Source of the DNA: Diphasiastrum complanatum
Lineage: Eukaryota; Streptophyta; Lycopodiopsida; Lycopodiales; Lycopodiaceae
Assembly (NCBI GenBank): GCA_029204225.1
Contig: CM055104.1
Span: 25,685,285-25,745,284, forward strand
DNA: 60,000 bases
Direction: 5' to 3'
Shown: positions 36,802-49,432 of the stretch, one piece after another
How positions within the stretch are numbered: the stretch's first letter is position 1
Layout: every line of letters begins with the position of its first letter
Translations under genes and position numbers: made by a program
The notes under the pieces: generated by a model
Told to the model about the DNA's origin: nothing
What the model saw: only the letters and a program-made list of their open reading frames with translations
Databases searched by the model: none

Positions 36802-39127
36802 CGTTTCTAGCAGATAATACAAGTCATGAGAAACTCCAACTATGTCCCATTGCAAATGAGCTAGGGCACACTGCATACTTATAGACTTTGGTCTATGCCA
36901 AAAGCAAAAGCAATCTAAAAGCAATTGCCTAATTAATGTCTTTATATATGGGAAAAGCAACAACACCTATCTATAGCAAAACTTGTGCTCCAAATCAAGC
37001 ACTAGGATCTCGAACTTGAGTCTAAATGAATTCTAACTTGACTTAACTAAATATAGGTAAGGGCCCCTTGAATTAGCATGTAGGCATGGCCCAATAATCC
37101 TAATTAATCTTAGATGACAACATTAGGGGTAACATTAATTTTAACACTCCCCCTTACTGTTTACATTATTAATAACTAGGACTATGCATAGCACAAGTAT
37201 GAATATGTATCTTCCATGACGCCCATGTAATGAAGATCCTCAATTCTGATGTAAAATCCATGATCAACTTTGATCTCAATGTCTTCATTACTCGATGTAG
37301 AACTCAATTTATGATGACGTGGATTCTTTTGAATGCCGATCCTTTTCATATGAACCTGCTTCATATGACTTCCCAATGTCTTGTTTTTGACTTCATGTCC
37401 CTTTTGGTGCATGTGTGACCACCACGAGTGCTGTTTATCACCCGATTCCTTGACTTTCTTTGGATCAAAGAACTTGATTCTCCTTGAATAAAATAATGTA
37501 GACATGATTAACCTTGTCGTAACTTTGAGAACTTTGCTTGAAGATTGACTCCCTTGGTCTTTTTTAAACTCCTCCTCATGTACTTTCTCACACAAAGTAC
37601 TTGACATTATCCTCTCCATGGAATCTCATATCTCACACATAGAGTCACTTGCGCCAAACAACTTTCCAACTTAGAAAGCATCTCATCATGACATCTATTT
37701 GGCTTGACACTGTGTCATATGCAAACTTCCCACAACTGGCATATGTCCATCCTACTTCACTTAAGAAGACTTCATATTGATTTTCTAAGGCTGATCAATA
37801 ACCTGCCAATCCTTATAAATGCACCCTATTGTTTTTCTTGAGGCTGAAACATCAACATGTATTGTTGATTTTCAACGGCTAATCAACAACCTTAGCTTCC
37901 AAATCTTATTGGAAACTTGAAGATAATCTACCACATGACAGAACATGAACTTGGATAGATTCAAGAACTTGAAGAAACAACTTTTCTCCAACTCAAAACA
38001 GATCTTTCTAGAAAAATTGATCTCACTTGATACCACCACATGAACAATCAACTATGACTTGGATGGTATCCAGGAATTACTTGACAACCACAACCAACAA
38101 TCACTTCGATTAATCATAAATCTCAAGCGATATTAGTTTAGATAGACAACAAAATTTCTACCACATAAACAAGCTACTAACTTGGATAGAAACCAAACCG
38201 ATACAACATAGAATGACAACCACACAACTTGTCACACCTGTCACTTGTAATATTGTTCTTATCATTTGCTACCATGATAAGAAACTACGAAACAATATAG
38301 AGTCCTCTTAAATATCGATTTACTTCTATAGACCCATAGTCTATACTTCTCATGCAACTCCCTCTTAGAGTCTGCACCTTTGTCGATTCCAACTTTGACA
38401 AAATCTTGTCCAATCTTAGAATTTCTGAAGTTGACCTTCCTTCAGTATGTGGTTGGTAGCCGCTTCTGCAGCTTCAACGTCACCATGATCGTTGATTGCC
38501 TTCTCCTGCCATCTCCCTCTCCGTCTTTTGTTTCATGTAGTCTCCTTTTCCTGTGAGTTGACCCTTCCACTTTGCCTTGCAGTTGCATGAACCAACCTAC
38601 AGTGTTCTTGATCAGTAGCAATCAAATTGTAGTGACGGATTTGCTCTAATCACTCTTGTGGATCCTTTCTCCACCTTGCACCCTAATTGCAAAACAACTC
38701 CTAGTCGTGATGGTGATCCTGACTCCTGAGACCTTCTTCAACACGCATCAAGGTTCTTCCCTTCTTGAACGTCAGTGATCTGTAAAGAAAAATTTTCAAC
38801 GATCTTTCTCACAAACTAAGCAATCTGGTCACTCATCTTGTTGCAGTTAATGAGCTGAAACTAGTGATTTGCCTTGTTGTACTTTCACTTTCAATCGTGT
38901 GATAACAAACCTGCTACTACAAGTCACAACAATTGCATCTTAGCAATCTGAGCATGTGCATGCATCCTTGCATGTGTACCAACTACTTCCAATTGTGATT
39001 GGCAACCTGCGCAATCCAGGTTTGTACTTCAGCGATCTGACCTAGTAGGCAGTGAAGAAGCACGCAAGCATGGCCCAATAATCATAATTAGTCCTAGTTG
39101 GCAACATTAGGGGTAACAATGTGAACA
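36802..39127 (-). mobile_element. 2-kb insertion splitting gypsy element A
   Basis: Gypsy gag and protease/RT are separated by unrelated, C-rich sequence. Similar blocks lie near both ends: GGCATGGCCCAATAATC...ACATTAGGGGTAAC at 37085-37135 and again at 39069-39117. On the minus strand AAGGGGGAG precedes TGTTAAAATTAATG (37148 downward), resembling a polypurine tract and LTR start. The match between ends is only about 70 bases, so LTR boundaries are uncertain. An internal minus-strand ORF (37182-37619, 145 codons, basic, His/Lys/Ser-rich) has no recognisable domain. Confidence 0.4.
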
Positions 39128-39185
39128 TTACCTCTAATAATGGGAGCAGAGTCAAGTATGGGACTGGATAGTCCCTCAGCTTCCT

Positions 39186-39920
39186 TTGCAAATGCAAGCC
39201 TATAAGGATAATTTAGACTTCCACATAATGAATTTGGACAAAGTAGATGTAATACTTGGCAAGGAGTGGTTTTATAAACGGAAAGAGTCATTGAAGAAAA
39301 CCTATGTAACCCATAGCTGGTCATTCTTGCACAATGGCTCGCTTATAGGGCTTAATGGAAATGTGGATATTTCTTTTCCTTATATGCTTTCTGCTTTAGA
39401 AACGGTTGAATGCATTAATAATGTGGATTGTGATTCTTACTTGTGTTGGTTAAGGGATTTAGAATGCAATTTACATCATTATCATATGCAACTTGCACTA
39501 ATGACTAATAACCCAAAGGAAGAAAATTCGCCAGAAGGTGAAACCTTCAGAAGATTTGGACAAGAATTTAGTGACGTTTTCCTAGAACAGCTACCAGAGG
39601 GTCTTCCCCCCTCTTGGGGTGTCAACCATGAGATAAAACTTCTTCCCGAAAGTTCACCTGTATCAGTGTACGCACTAAGGAAGAGGATGAAGTGTTTAAG
39701 CAACTACAAAACTATCCAAAAATGGGCCGTGTTAGGCCTAGTATATCCCCTTGGAAAGCACCTATACCTTTGGTTAATAAAAAAGACGGAGGAACTCATC
39801 TTTGTGTGGACTATAAGAAATCGAACAAACTAACTATTAAAAAAAGATACCCCCTACCCCGAATGGATGAACTGGTTGATCGGTTACATGGTGCAAAGTA
39901 CTTAGCATGGTTGTCATAGA
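39186..39920 (+). pseudogene. Gypsy element A protease-RT region, frameshifted
   Basis: The first frame has LDKVDVILGKEWFY (the region after the protease, 'DVILGMDWL'), later RRFGQEFSDVFLEQLPEGLPP and VNHEIKLLPESSPV, typical of the linker before gypsy RT. A frame change near 39690 leads to MGRVRPSISPWKAPIPLVNK, then KDGGTHLCVDYKKSNKLTIK and RYPLPRMDELVDRLHGAKY, the N-terminal RT fingers. It stops at 39918, before the catalytic YVDD motif. Same orientation as the gag upstream. Confidence 0.8.
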
Positions 39921-40049
39921 CGCCTAACTGTATCGCTCCCTCCGTGGTTGTCTTAGACACATACAAAGATCTTCTTTTGATCCAAGAAATAGTTTGAATT
40001 AGCAATTTTTGTAGATCATGTTATAATTTAAAGTTGTGTTTTCAACCCC

Positions 40050-40400
40050 CACAAGCGCCACCTAAAACAGTGGTATTAAAAGTGTCACAGCCAAAGGCTA
40101 AAGTAGCAAAAAAGTTGTAGACTAAACAAAGTTATAACCAAGTAATAAGCTGGGATGCATGGCCTGCGGAAGCTGTTACAACAACAGATGCAAAAATCAG
40201 TAAACATGTGGTTGATGTATAGTCTATGGCAAGGAAGGAGTTGGGACTTGAAACAAAGGAATGTAGTGCGAGTTCTAAAGGAAAATCCCCTGCTCTTGTT
40301 TATCAGAACTGAAATGAGCAAGCTTCTAGTTCTAAAGCCAAACCAGCTTTAAAGTGCGAAGCTGTTACCCATGACCACAAAAGAAGATAGATTTTTTCAA
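40050..40400 (+). pseudogene. Unrecognised coding-like remnant
   Basis: One plus frame with three stops reads VVLKVSQPKAKVAKKL, later VISWDAWPAEAVTTTDAKIS and ELGLETKECSASSKGKSPAL. The composition is protein-like (Lys/Ser/Ala). It may be a gag tail or a different element; no family recognised. Bases 40401-40980 show nothing. Confidence 0.2.
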
Positions 40401-40984
40401 GGAGGAGGAAAGAAGGTAAATTTTTTTATAACAAACCAAAAATACTGCCACTTAAAAGTGTTTATAGTTATGAATAGAAATTTTTTTTTTTTTTCAAAAA
40501 CAAAAAACTATGACATGACCACCTATGAAGAGCACTAAAACACTGGAACCTCTTTTTTGAAAGCACAAGCAATCAGTCTTTTTGAAATGCAGAATTTTCA
40601 GTCTTAAAGGGCCATAATCTGCATAAGGGCAATTGATATACCCCCTTAATTGCTAAAAGAAGATTGTATAAGAAATTTGACATCATTTATGTCAAAATAA
40701 CTTGCAAAACCTTAACTAGTAACACATATTCATTTCACTTTTAAATTCACTTTACAAAAGCTTGGGTATCAATGTTGCTACAAAATTGGGTAGTGCACAT
40801 ACCTTGCAACAAAAACTCTTTCTGAAAAAAATCGTGAAATTGAAAGAAACTAAGTGAATCAGACTACCAAATCTTTGCTTTTGCTTTTGTTCCATTCTCC
40901 AAGAATCAAGACCCCATCTCGCAAGATCCACACTCCATTTTTTGATTCTTCTCTGTTAGAGATCCATAAATCATAATATGGATG

Positions 40985-41036
40985 GCAGACTGGGATTTGA
41001 ACCCAGGACCTCCCTCATACCGGACTGATGTCCTCA
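40985..41036 (-). ncRNA. tRNA 3'-half-like sequence (SINE or tRNA pseudogene fragment)
   Basis: On the minus strand, GGTCCTGGGTTCAAATCCCA then GTCTGCCATCC forms a perfect 5-bp T stem (CTGGG/CCCAG) around TTCAAAT and contains a B box (GGTTCAAATCC). No A box or anticodon arm precedes it, because it joins directly to the copia RT fragment. It is a fragment, not a functional tRNA. Confidence 0.45.
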
Positions 41037-41494
41037 AAGGATTTTTCATCATCTTTAATAGGAACTTTTACAGTGTGCTCCATAGGTGTATCTATGCCTT
41101 TACAGTTCTCCATAAGGAATTTCCTGAGCATGGAAAGTGCATATCTACTTTGGCTTATGAATGCATGACCTTTCCAAAAATCTATTTCAAGGCCTAGAAT
41201 ATAGTAAAGTACTCCTAAGTCTTGCATCTTAAACTCAGTACCAAGTGCATGCTTAGTTTATTCAACTAACTTCTCATTGTTTCCACAAAGAATGATATCA
41301 TCTACATAGATGAGAAGAATAATTACAAAGTTATCTACAAACTTATAATACAGAGAAGGGTCATATTCACTTAGACAAAATCCGAGTGATATGAGATAGG
41401 AATTGAGCCTTGCATACCAAGATCTTGGTGCCTGTTTCAGTCCATATAGACTTTTGAACAAAAGACAAACTTTTGATTCATCACCTTCCTTCAC
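41015..41494 (-). pseudogene. Copia element A reverse transcriptase fragment
   Basis: Minus frames give VCLLFKSLYGLKQAPRSWYA, then LLIYVDDIILCGNN with the YVDD catalytic motif, followed after a stop by LGVLYYILGLEIDFWKGHAF and ENCKGIDTPMEHTVKVP, the standard copia RT order. The frame ends at KSFEDIS, where other copies continue 'LYRRLIGAL'. RNase H is missing on this side and integrase on the other, so the element is deleted at both ends of RT. Confidence 0.85.
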
Positions 41495-41560
41495 AAAACC
41501 TGGAAGCAGCCTTAACTCTCACGACATATGATGAAGCACTCTCATCTACTCTCTAATAAC

Positions 41561-41899
41561 TTAGAAATATTTGGTTTCTAAGTTAAGCAATCTAGAAGTA
41601 TTTTTGATTTCATAGATTGTTTTTAGAGTATCCCAAGCTTCCTTGGAAGTGGTGCATGTACTGATCTCTCTTAACACTTCATTGGTAACATTCATTTTTA
41701 TGAAATGAAGGGCAATTACGGTTCTTTTGTGAAATGCTGCAGCTTCATTAGGTGCAGCAGGTTCTTCTTCAACTCCACTCACAATATCCATTACATCTTG
41801 TAGAATCAACAATGATTCCATTCTGATCTTCCACATTGCATAATTGGAAGATGTTAATCTCTCACTGTGCTCTAAGAAATGTGAACCAGATGAAGACAT
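41561..41899 (-). pseudogene. Copia element A gag N-terminal part
   Basis: A 112-codon frame starts MSSSGSHFLEHSERLTSSNY and contains AMWKIRMESLLI, later TSKEAWDTLKTIYE. This is the copia gag (UBN2/DUF4219-type) pattern 'L.G.NY..W...M...L...ELW...E..TAKEAWD.L...Y'. It lies just downstream of the PBS with a leader of about 740 bases. The rest of gag, protease and integrase are deleted before the RT fragment. Confidence 0.8.
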
Positions 41900-42637
41900 C
41901 TTCTTGGTGAGAAATTCTAGTAATGATAAAAAATGGGGTTGAAAGGATGTTGCTTGCTATCTCAATCTAGGATCTAACACAGATGCTGATCCACCCTATG
42001 AAAGCAACAGATGTGAGAACAAATTCTCAATATAGAAAATCAATCTATCTTGAATTTGGATCTTGCTTCAGTCACAAAAGAAGAAGCACATGCAAGCAAG
42101 AAGTCTATCTCTCCCACAAGTTTCAATGTATTGATAAACTCTCTAGAAACTTACTTTCAACTCAAACATAGTAATATGTGTGAAATGAAAAGCCTAAGAC
42201 CTCAGAACACTCACTTCTATCCAATTCTACTTGATTGACAGTGAAAATTGATGAAATTGATGAAAAAGACAAATATGTGCTCACTTTGGCATATCCCATG
42301 AGTTGAGTGCTTTCTCAAACTCTCTGATTGCCTAAAACTCTTCTAAAAACAAATCAAATTGATCTAGAAACAAGAGCAACACATTCTACTCTCCAATACC
42401 TATCCAACAAGATCAAATTTGGATCATTCCTTGAGAAGTAGCACTCATTAATGAGGGCTGATTTCACACATGTGAGCTCTCTGTCCATACAGAGCTCCGC
42501 TGGATCAGATCAGCCTTGATTTGATCCACATATTGCTTGTTTCTCAGCGAGTTTGAAAGTCTCTCCAAAATCCGAGTTCCTACAAGCAAAAACACTGATG
42601 ATCTGATGTATACACCCTCACCTCTTCAAAGCATGAA

Positions 42638-42649
42638 GCTCTGATACCA
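42638..42649 (-). promoter_or_regulatory. Primer-binding site of copia element A
   Basis: GCTCTGATACCA on the plus strand is the exact complement of TGGTATCAGAGC, matching the initiator-Met tRNA 3' end. It abuts the LTR end at 42650. Confidence 0.85.
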
Positions 42650-43290
42650 TGTGAGGTTTTTAGCACGTGTGAACTTCACCACACACCCTACAGGATCTTA
42701 CTGAGGTGTTGTGATTGCACAAGATTGATCAAAGAATAGTATGCTTGAAAAATCTAAGGCAAGAGCACAATGGCATACATTTGATGAAAAAATCTAACTC
42801 TTCACTATGAGAAATGAATGTCAGAAATAATTCTAAGTCTTCAGTATGGGAAAAAGAGGCTGCTCTCGGGTAGAGAGAGAAAATCAAGCATAGAAAACTC
42901 GGATAGAGAGAGAATGAGTCCAAAACACCAAAATCTCAATATTCACAATGTGGCAAAACATGCCCAACTTTCCCTACATGAGAGAGACTCGAATTCCTAC
43001 AGTGGAGTTGCATGGAAAGTCCACTTAACTGAACTAATTCACCTACCAGAGATCCACATGTGTAACTGCATGCATGGATGTTGCATGTACTGCATGTCAA
43101 CTCATAAAACTGCCTAGACATGTGTAGATCACAGAAACCACTTTGCATGTTGCATGCACTGATTGCATGTGGCTTAGATGCATATTGCATGCTATCTAAA
43201 CATCTGCATGTCATCATGATTGAACCTATCTAATTCAAATCCGAGCTACACTAGAAGGATATGTGCTCAATTCACACTCCTTTTATGTAC
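42650..43290 (-). repeat. 5' LTR of copia element A
   Basis: The LTR edge next to the PBS is clear: the minus strand reads ...AAAACCTCACA before the PBS. The other edge is approximate; a TGTACA at about 43284-43289 is a candidate. The stretch is rich in TGCATG words. No matching 3' LTR was found in the window. Bases 43291-44461 hold nothing else I can support. Confidence 0.5.
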
Positions 43291-44461
43291 AACATGAATT
43301 TTAGTGGAAATCACCATGGACATGACCCCAAACTCGAGATAGGAAAATAATATTTTAATAATCTTCACATTCTCGTGTGCTTTTCGTCAGCAATTCGTCC
43401 TAGCTTTGGCTGTACTTGACCATAGTAAGATCATATATCCGGAATGATGCCAATTATTATTGGTCACAAAAGGATATTTTGTCATAAATGTGAGGTATTG
43501 GTCATGACCTCTAATACTTATCTCAAATTTACAAAATCGGAAATCCACTATTTTTTTTCTCTAAGAATATGTTAGTAAATCTCTTAATTAACTCGATTTC
43601 CCGTGATTTCTTGAAAAATAAATATTGCTAACCTTGGACAATTTCACATGAAAGGTTAACTAAATTGTTTACTAATATATGATTATTCTTCCCTAGCTAA
43701 TCAATAATCCTTTTTTGATTTATATGGGTTAATTTTCTAAGAGGTAATAAATTCTATGACCAACAAAGAATATATTTGGATAAGTCAGTTATGTAAATGT
43801 GTTGAGACATTAACAATCTTGAATTACATTGATGCAACACATATTATTGACTTTCCATATTTCAAACACGAAATCTTTTCCAAATAGTTTTTGTATATGA
43901 GGTTTCAATTGCCCACTAAAATAAAATCAAAAAAAAAAATCTACTAAAGACAGTGTCTTCAATCATATCTGATTCTAGTCTATGTACAAATAGAGCAGTT
44001 TCTACTTTGATTGAATAAAACATGCGGATTTAGGAGATATATCTGCGAGTGTGATAGATAATTTTAGATAATAAAAAACAACTGAGAAAAATCATATGTT
44101 GAGAAACTTTGATCAATCGAATTTTTATAATTTTGATTCTGACTCTTCTGTATACATCTCTTGCTGCCTTGTGTTTTACAATGAGTAAGTGCACATAAAT
44201 TTATATTGTCACAAAATAGGCCTTTTGGTCTTCTTCCTTCTGTAACAGTCGATCTAACCACTAAGACGATTGATATTCAACAATGTTTTGTTTCTAGACT
44301 TGAAAGGTTATTGTTCGAGACAGGTTATCTATCGAGACAATTTATTGTTCGAGACAATTTATCTGTCAAGTTCATTTTGAGTTTGAGTTTTGAGCTTGAA
44401 CTCGAGTTCAAACAAGAATAAAAATATTTCGAGGTCGGTTTTAAATTTGAGTTTGAGTTTC

Positions 44462-44911
44462 TCAACCTTTGTCAATTAGACTGTGCACTTTGTTGGTAGA
44501 TTTGAGATTTGTCTGTTCAGGTGTTTTGCAGCTCCCTCTCAAAGTGGGCGGTTGGATTAACCCCAATCTTCTTCGTCGCTTCTTGAACAAACCTTTACTG
44601 AGTGGCTTTGTAAAGATATGAGCTGTCATTTCCTCTGTAGGTATGAAGACTATCTTCAATATCTTCTTTTTGACTAAGTCTCGAATAACATGATACTTGA
44701 TAGCTATATGTTTCATTTTTGAATGAAGCACGAGATCTTTTGTAAAATAGGTAGCTGAAGTGTTATCCATTGGTAAGACATAAGGTTCAGAAATAGTTTC
44801 ATCAAACCCTTTCAATATTTGTTTGATCCAAATTAGCTCGTTTGCCATCTTAGCTACTGCTACATATTTGGCCTCACACGAAGATTGAGCTACTATTGTT
44901 TGCTTCTTCAA
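44462..44911 (-). pseudogene. Copia RNase H end and polypurine tract
   Basis: The minus frame starts KKQTIVAQSSCEAKYVAVAK and continues with LPMDNTSATYFTKDLVLHSK, HVIRDLVKKKILKIVFIPT and HIFTKPLSKGLF, the C-terminal copia RNase H domain. It is followed by a CCCACTTTGAGAGGGAG-type polypurine tract, with a possible LTR start near 44540. The upstream part is cut off at 44911 by the minisatellite. It is a separate fragment from element A, since its order relative to A's LTR is wrong. Confidence 0.8.
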
Positions 44912-44913
44912 AT

Positions 44914-45213
44914 CTCAACCGACGGTTTTGCGTCAGATCTCGACCGATGGGTTCGCGTCAGACGTCGACCGACGGATTCGTGATCAGATCTTGACCGACG
45001 GGTTCGCGTCAGATCTCGACCGACGGGTTCGCGTCAGATCTCAACCGACGGGTTTTCGATCAAATCTCGACCGACAGGTTTTTGATCAGATATCGACCGA
45101 CGGATTTTCGATCAGATCTTGACCAACGGAAGCGATCAAATCTCGACCGACGATTCTGGGTCCAATCTCGACCGACGGGGTTCCTCACCATCTCAACCGA
45201 CCAACTCCATGCC
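44914..45213 (+). repeat. 25-base minisatellite, about 12 units
   Basis: Units of 24-26 bases, consensus ATCTCGACCGACGGGTTCGCG plus TCAG, repeat about 12 times with substitutions clustering toward the right end. They are unusually CpG-rich for this window. The array sits between a copia RNase H fragment and gypsy B gag and probably belongs to the leader of gypsy B. Confidence 0.9.
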
Positions 45214-45480
45214 AGACCACAGAACTTTCAAACGACACCTCTGATTGGCATTTTGACTAAACCATCATCTCCCCAAAGCCTTAGAGGCTGGAAAAAAAAA
45301 AAGGCATGAACACCAAAAAAATTTCAAAAAATAAAATTTATACCAATAGAAAGCCCTTTTCATACTGAGTGTCCACCTTCACTTCCTTCAATACCCTAAA
45401 AAACAAAAAAACAAAAAAAAATCCAAAAACCAAAAACCCTAAAAAATCCAAAAAATCAGAAACACATACCCAACATAAAA

Positions 45481-46286
<806 letters not shown>

Positions 46287-46511
46287 TATTGAGAAGAAAA
46301 TGAGGATGTGTACAATGAAAAATGGCCTTTGAGGAGGGAGGGCCATCTTGGCTCTCATTGGCCTATTTACAATGGCATCCTAGCCCTTCAAACAATATGA
46401 ACTTCAATCTAATGGTTCATTAGGAAAAGGGCCAAACTCACATGATTCATGTGAGTTTGAGAGATTTCCTTTTAAGTTAGAACCTTATGAACTTGACTTT
46501 GGGCCTTTTAA

Positions 46512-48325
46512 TTGAGGCAGACTACAACACCTTATTCACCGCAACAAAACGGAGTTGTAGAGCGAAAGAATAGATCCATTGTTGAGATGGCCAGAACAAT
46601 TTTCAAAAGCAAGGGTATGCCAAACACCTTTTGGACAGAAGCTTGCAACACACCTACGCACATCCTGAATTGGTGTCCGACGAAATCTGTGGAAGGTAAG
46701 ACACCTCATGAAGCTTTTCTTGGAAGGAAACCTAATATTTCTCATTCGAGAGTATTTGGTTGTGATGTGTATGCTCATATTCTTGATGAAAAATGAAAGA
46801 AATTGGATGAAAAGCTATCAAGTGTATTTTCCTTGGATATGGTGAGAAGGCCAAGGCATATAGGATGTATGATACAAATGCACAGAAGCTTGTGATTTCT
46901 AAGGATGCTACATTTGACGAGATGGGTAAAGGTGAACAATTTGAAGAAATCACTAAACCTTTTGATGAGGGAGTAGAAGTACAGGTCAAGAAAGAAGTGG
47001 ATTTTGATGCAGAAGATCCAATAGAAAAAGATAAGTTTGAAGCTGAAATACCTAAGAGAGTACCTAAATGGTACTTATCAGTCACAGGTGATGCTAAGAA
47101 GGGAGATACTCTCGAATTTAGCAAGTAGGGAGAGCTTAGAAGGTCAAGCAGAAATCAAAAACCTCCTGCAAGGTTAGAAATGAATCTAGCCCTAATGGGA
47201 TCCGTGCTAAAGGCTCAAGAACCAAAAACCTTTTATGAAGCAAAGGAGCACAAGGAGTGGCGTGCAGCATTGGAAACAGAAATGGAGGCCATATCAAAAA
47301 ATAGGACGTGGAACTTGGTTGAGCGACCTGAAGGTAAGACGCCTATCACTTGCAAATGGATTTATAAGATCAAATATGGAGCAGATGGACAACTCAACAG
47401 GTAAAAAGCACGGTTGGTTGCGAGAGGATTTGAGCAACAGGAAGGCATTGCTTTTGAGGAAACCTTCGTACCCGTAGCTAAGATGGTAACTATACATTTT
47501 ATCATTGCTATTTCTACTTTCCATGGTTGGAAGATCCAGCAAATGGATGTTAAATCTGCTTTTCTTGGAGGTGTATTTAGTACAACCTCAAGGATTTGTT
47601 GAGCCAGGGAGAGAGCATCTTGTTTGTAAGCTCAACAAAGCTATCTATGGATTGAAGCAAGCACCACGGGCATGGTGCTCTTGCATTGATGAACACTTCA
47701 AGCGAAGGGGAATGGTAAAGAGTAAGGTTGATCCTAATCTCTACATTCTAAGGCAAGATTCAGTTATAGTGTTCATGTACGTGGATGATTTGATTATTAC
47801 GCGAAGTAATGAGAGCTCACTTGATGAAATTAAATCAGATCTTTCCAATGCTTTTGACATGAGCGATCTAGTATTGATGCATTATTGTCTTGGCATTGAA
47901 GTATGGCAAAAGGAAGAGGTTCTCTTTCTTACACAAAGCAAGTATTCACGAGATTTGCTTTATAAGTTCAATATGCAGGATTGTAAGCCTTTGAGTACAC
48001 CGAAGGATGTCAACATGAAGCTTACTGCATATGATGAATTTGAGAAAGTAGATGCTTACTTGTACAGGCAGCTAGTGGGTAGTTTGATCTATTTGACCCA
48101 CACACGACCTGATATTTCTTATGTTGTTGGTGTTGTTGGTCAATTTATGCAAAATCCTAGTCAAGCACACTAGAAGTCTTCTAAACATATTCCTAAGTAC
48201 ATTTGAGAGATGTTGAATTTTGGTTTGAAGTATGATCAGCCTGAAGTGCCAATGTTGGTAGGTTACACAGATGCTGATTGGGCAGGTAATATTGATGATA
48301 GAAGATCTCTCACAGATTACTTCAT
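46512..48325 (+). pseudogene. Copia element B integrase-RT-RNase H, truncated
   Basis: The integrase end reads RQTTTPYSPQQNGVVERKNR and PHEAFLGRKPNISHSRVFG. RT follows: EWRAALETEMEAISKNRTW, CKWIYKIKYGADGQL, a stop, LVARGFEQQEGIAFEETFVP, then after a frameshift near 47575, LNKAIYGLKQAPRAW, VFMYVDDLIITRSN (YVDD present), LVLMHYCLGIEVWQ, YRQLVGSLIYLTHTRPDISY. RNase H begins (VGYTDADWAGNIDDRRSLT) and is cut at about 48325. Gag, protease, integrase core and both LTRs are missing. Several stops and two frameshifts make it inactive, but conservation is good. Confidence 0.92.
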
Positions 48326-48329
48326 AGAT

Positions 48330-48858
48330 GACCCTGCCCTTCTGGCAATCACTTGGCCTCACATAAACAATGCTGGGTAGCTTTTTACAGTGCCCACTTC
48401 CATCAAGCAGAGAGAAAGATCTATAGCTTTACGTTTTCCGTCAACTAGCCACTTTTTGCCAATTCCCAGAATTGCTTCTTTCTCCTCCCACTGTAAATGG
48501 ATGTCAAAATCCGCTCAACCCTAAGTTACCACTACCTTGCAGCCCACTCTGATATGCTCTGCTCCCCAATTGATGGAGTACTCAGAGATATCCAGCCAAA
48601 TTTACATCATAGCTACTTTCCGAAGCAATACACCATTTTGAGCAATTTCTCCACGAATTCTCTCCGGAATCCACCTATGACGATCGTTCTGATCTTTCCC
48701 GAAGCTCCGATCAAAGGAACTTTGTTGTCTCCAGCCATCCAGACTGCTAAGATTCTGTATGGAGTCCTCTCTCCTGAGACGCTTCGAGTGCTATTTCTTC
48801 TGGTGAAAGACGCTATCCCATAGCTCCACCGGATTGTGCATGCCTGCAACACCCTGAC
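48330..48858 (-). mobile_element. Leader/gag-start region of a minus-strand LTR element
   Basis: This lies internal to the PBS at 48859-48870. A 79-codon frame (48613-48852) has no recognised domain. The block 48640-48762 recurs at 8277-8392. It abuts the truncated copia B RNase H, so an insertion or recombination joined the two. Confidence 0.4.
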
Positions 48859-48870
48859 GCTCGGATACCA
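48859..48870 (-). promoter_or_regulatory. Primer-binding-site-like sequence
   Basis: The minus strand reads TGGTATCCGAGC, one base different from TGGTATCAGAGC. A TG at 48874 would mark the LTR edge, and sequence rightward to roughly 49300 would be the LTR; its far end was not found. Confidence 0.55.
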
Positions 48871-49432
48871 AGTTGAAATTTCGATAGAATCTAGTGTAGT
48901 ATGAAGATCACATCACACAATCACCATAGCCACTCCTCACAAGCTCTCAAAGATGACACATCAAAAGTTATTAGATTACAAAGAAACATTGTAGATATAG
49001 AGTATTCACAAACTGCATGAAAAGGCAGATGTTCTAAAATTGGCTACCATCTGTCACCCAACATGCCAAATTCGACCGACAACAAGACATGCCCATGAAT
49101 ATAGCAAATATTGTATATAACTCTGTACAGGCTAATTTTTTCTATGTGTGGCTACTCGGCTAACCCAAGTAGCTGGCGTGACGGGATCAGAGCCCGATCA
49201 ATATATCCTAACGGATCACAACCATAAACAGTAAACCAAATAAATTGTACACTAATTACATTATCACGTTTAGAGCTTATACTAATGAATCAGATCACAA
49301 CCTGGTTTCTAACTAACTGGAAGGTCAAGTGGGAGACCATCTAGGAGAAGAGCTCATTGGAGTCCAAAGAATATAATCAAGATTTGTTTGAAAATCTATC
49401 TGCTCAACAAAAAGATATAATAAAAAAATCTT

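Noticed and set aside
44914-45213. CRISPR-like array
   Set aside because: Units are contiguous with no unique spacers, in plant nuclear DNA; it is a minisatellite.
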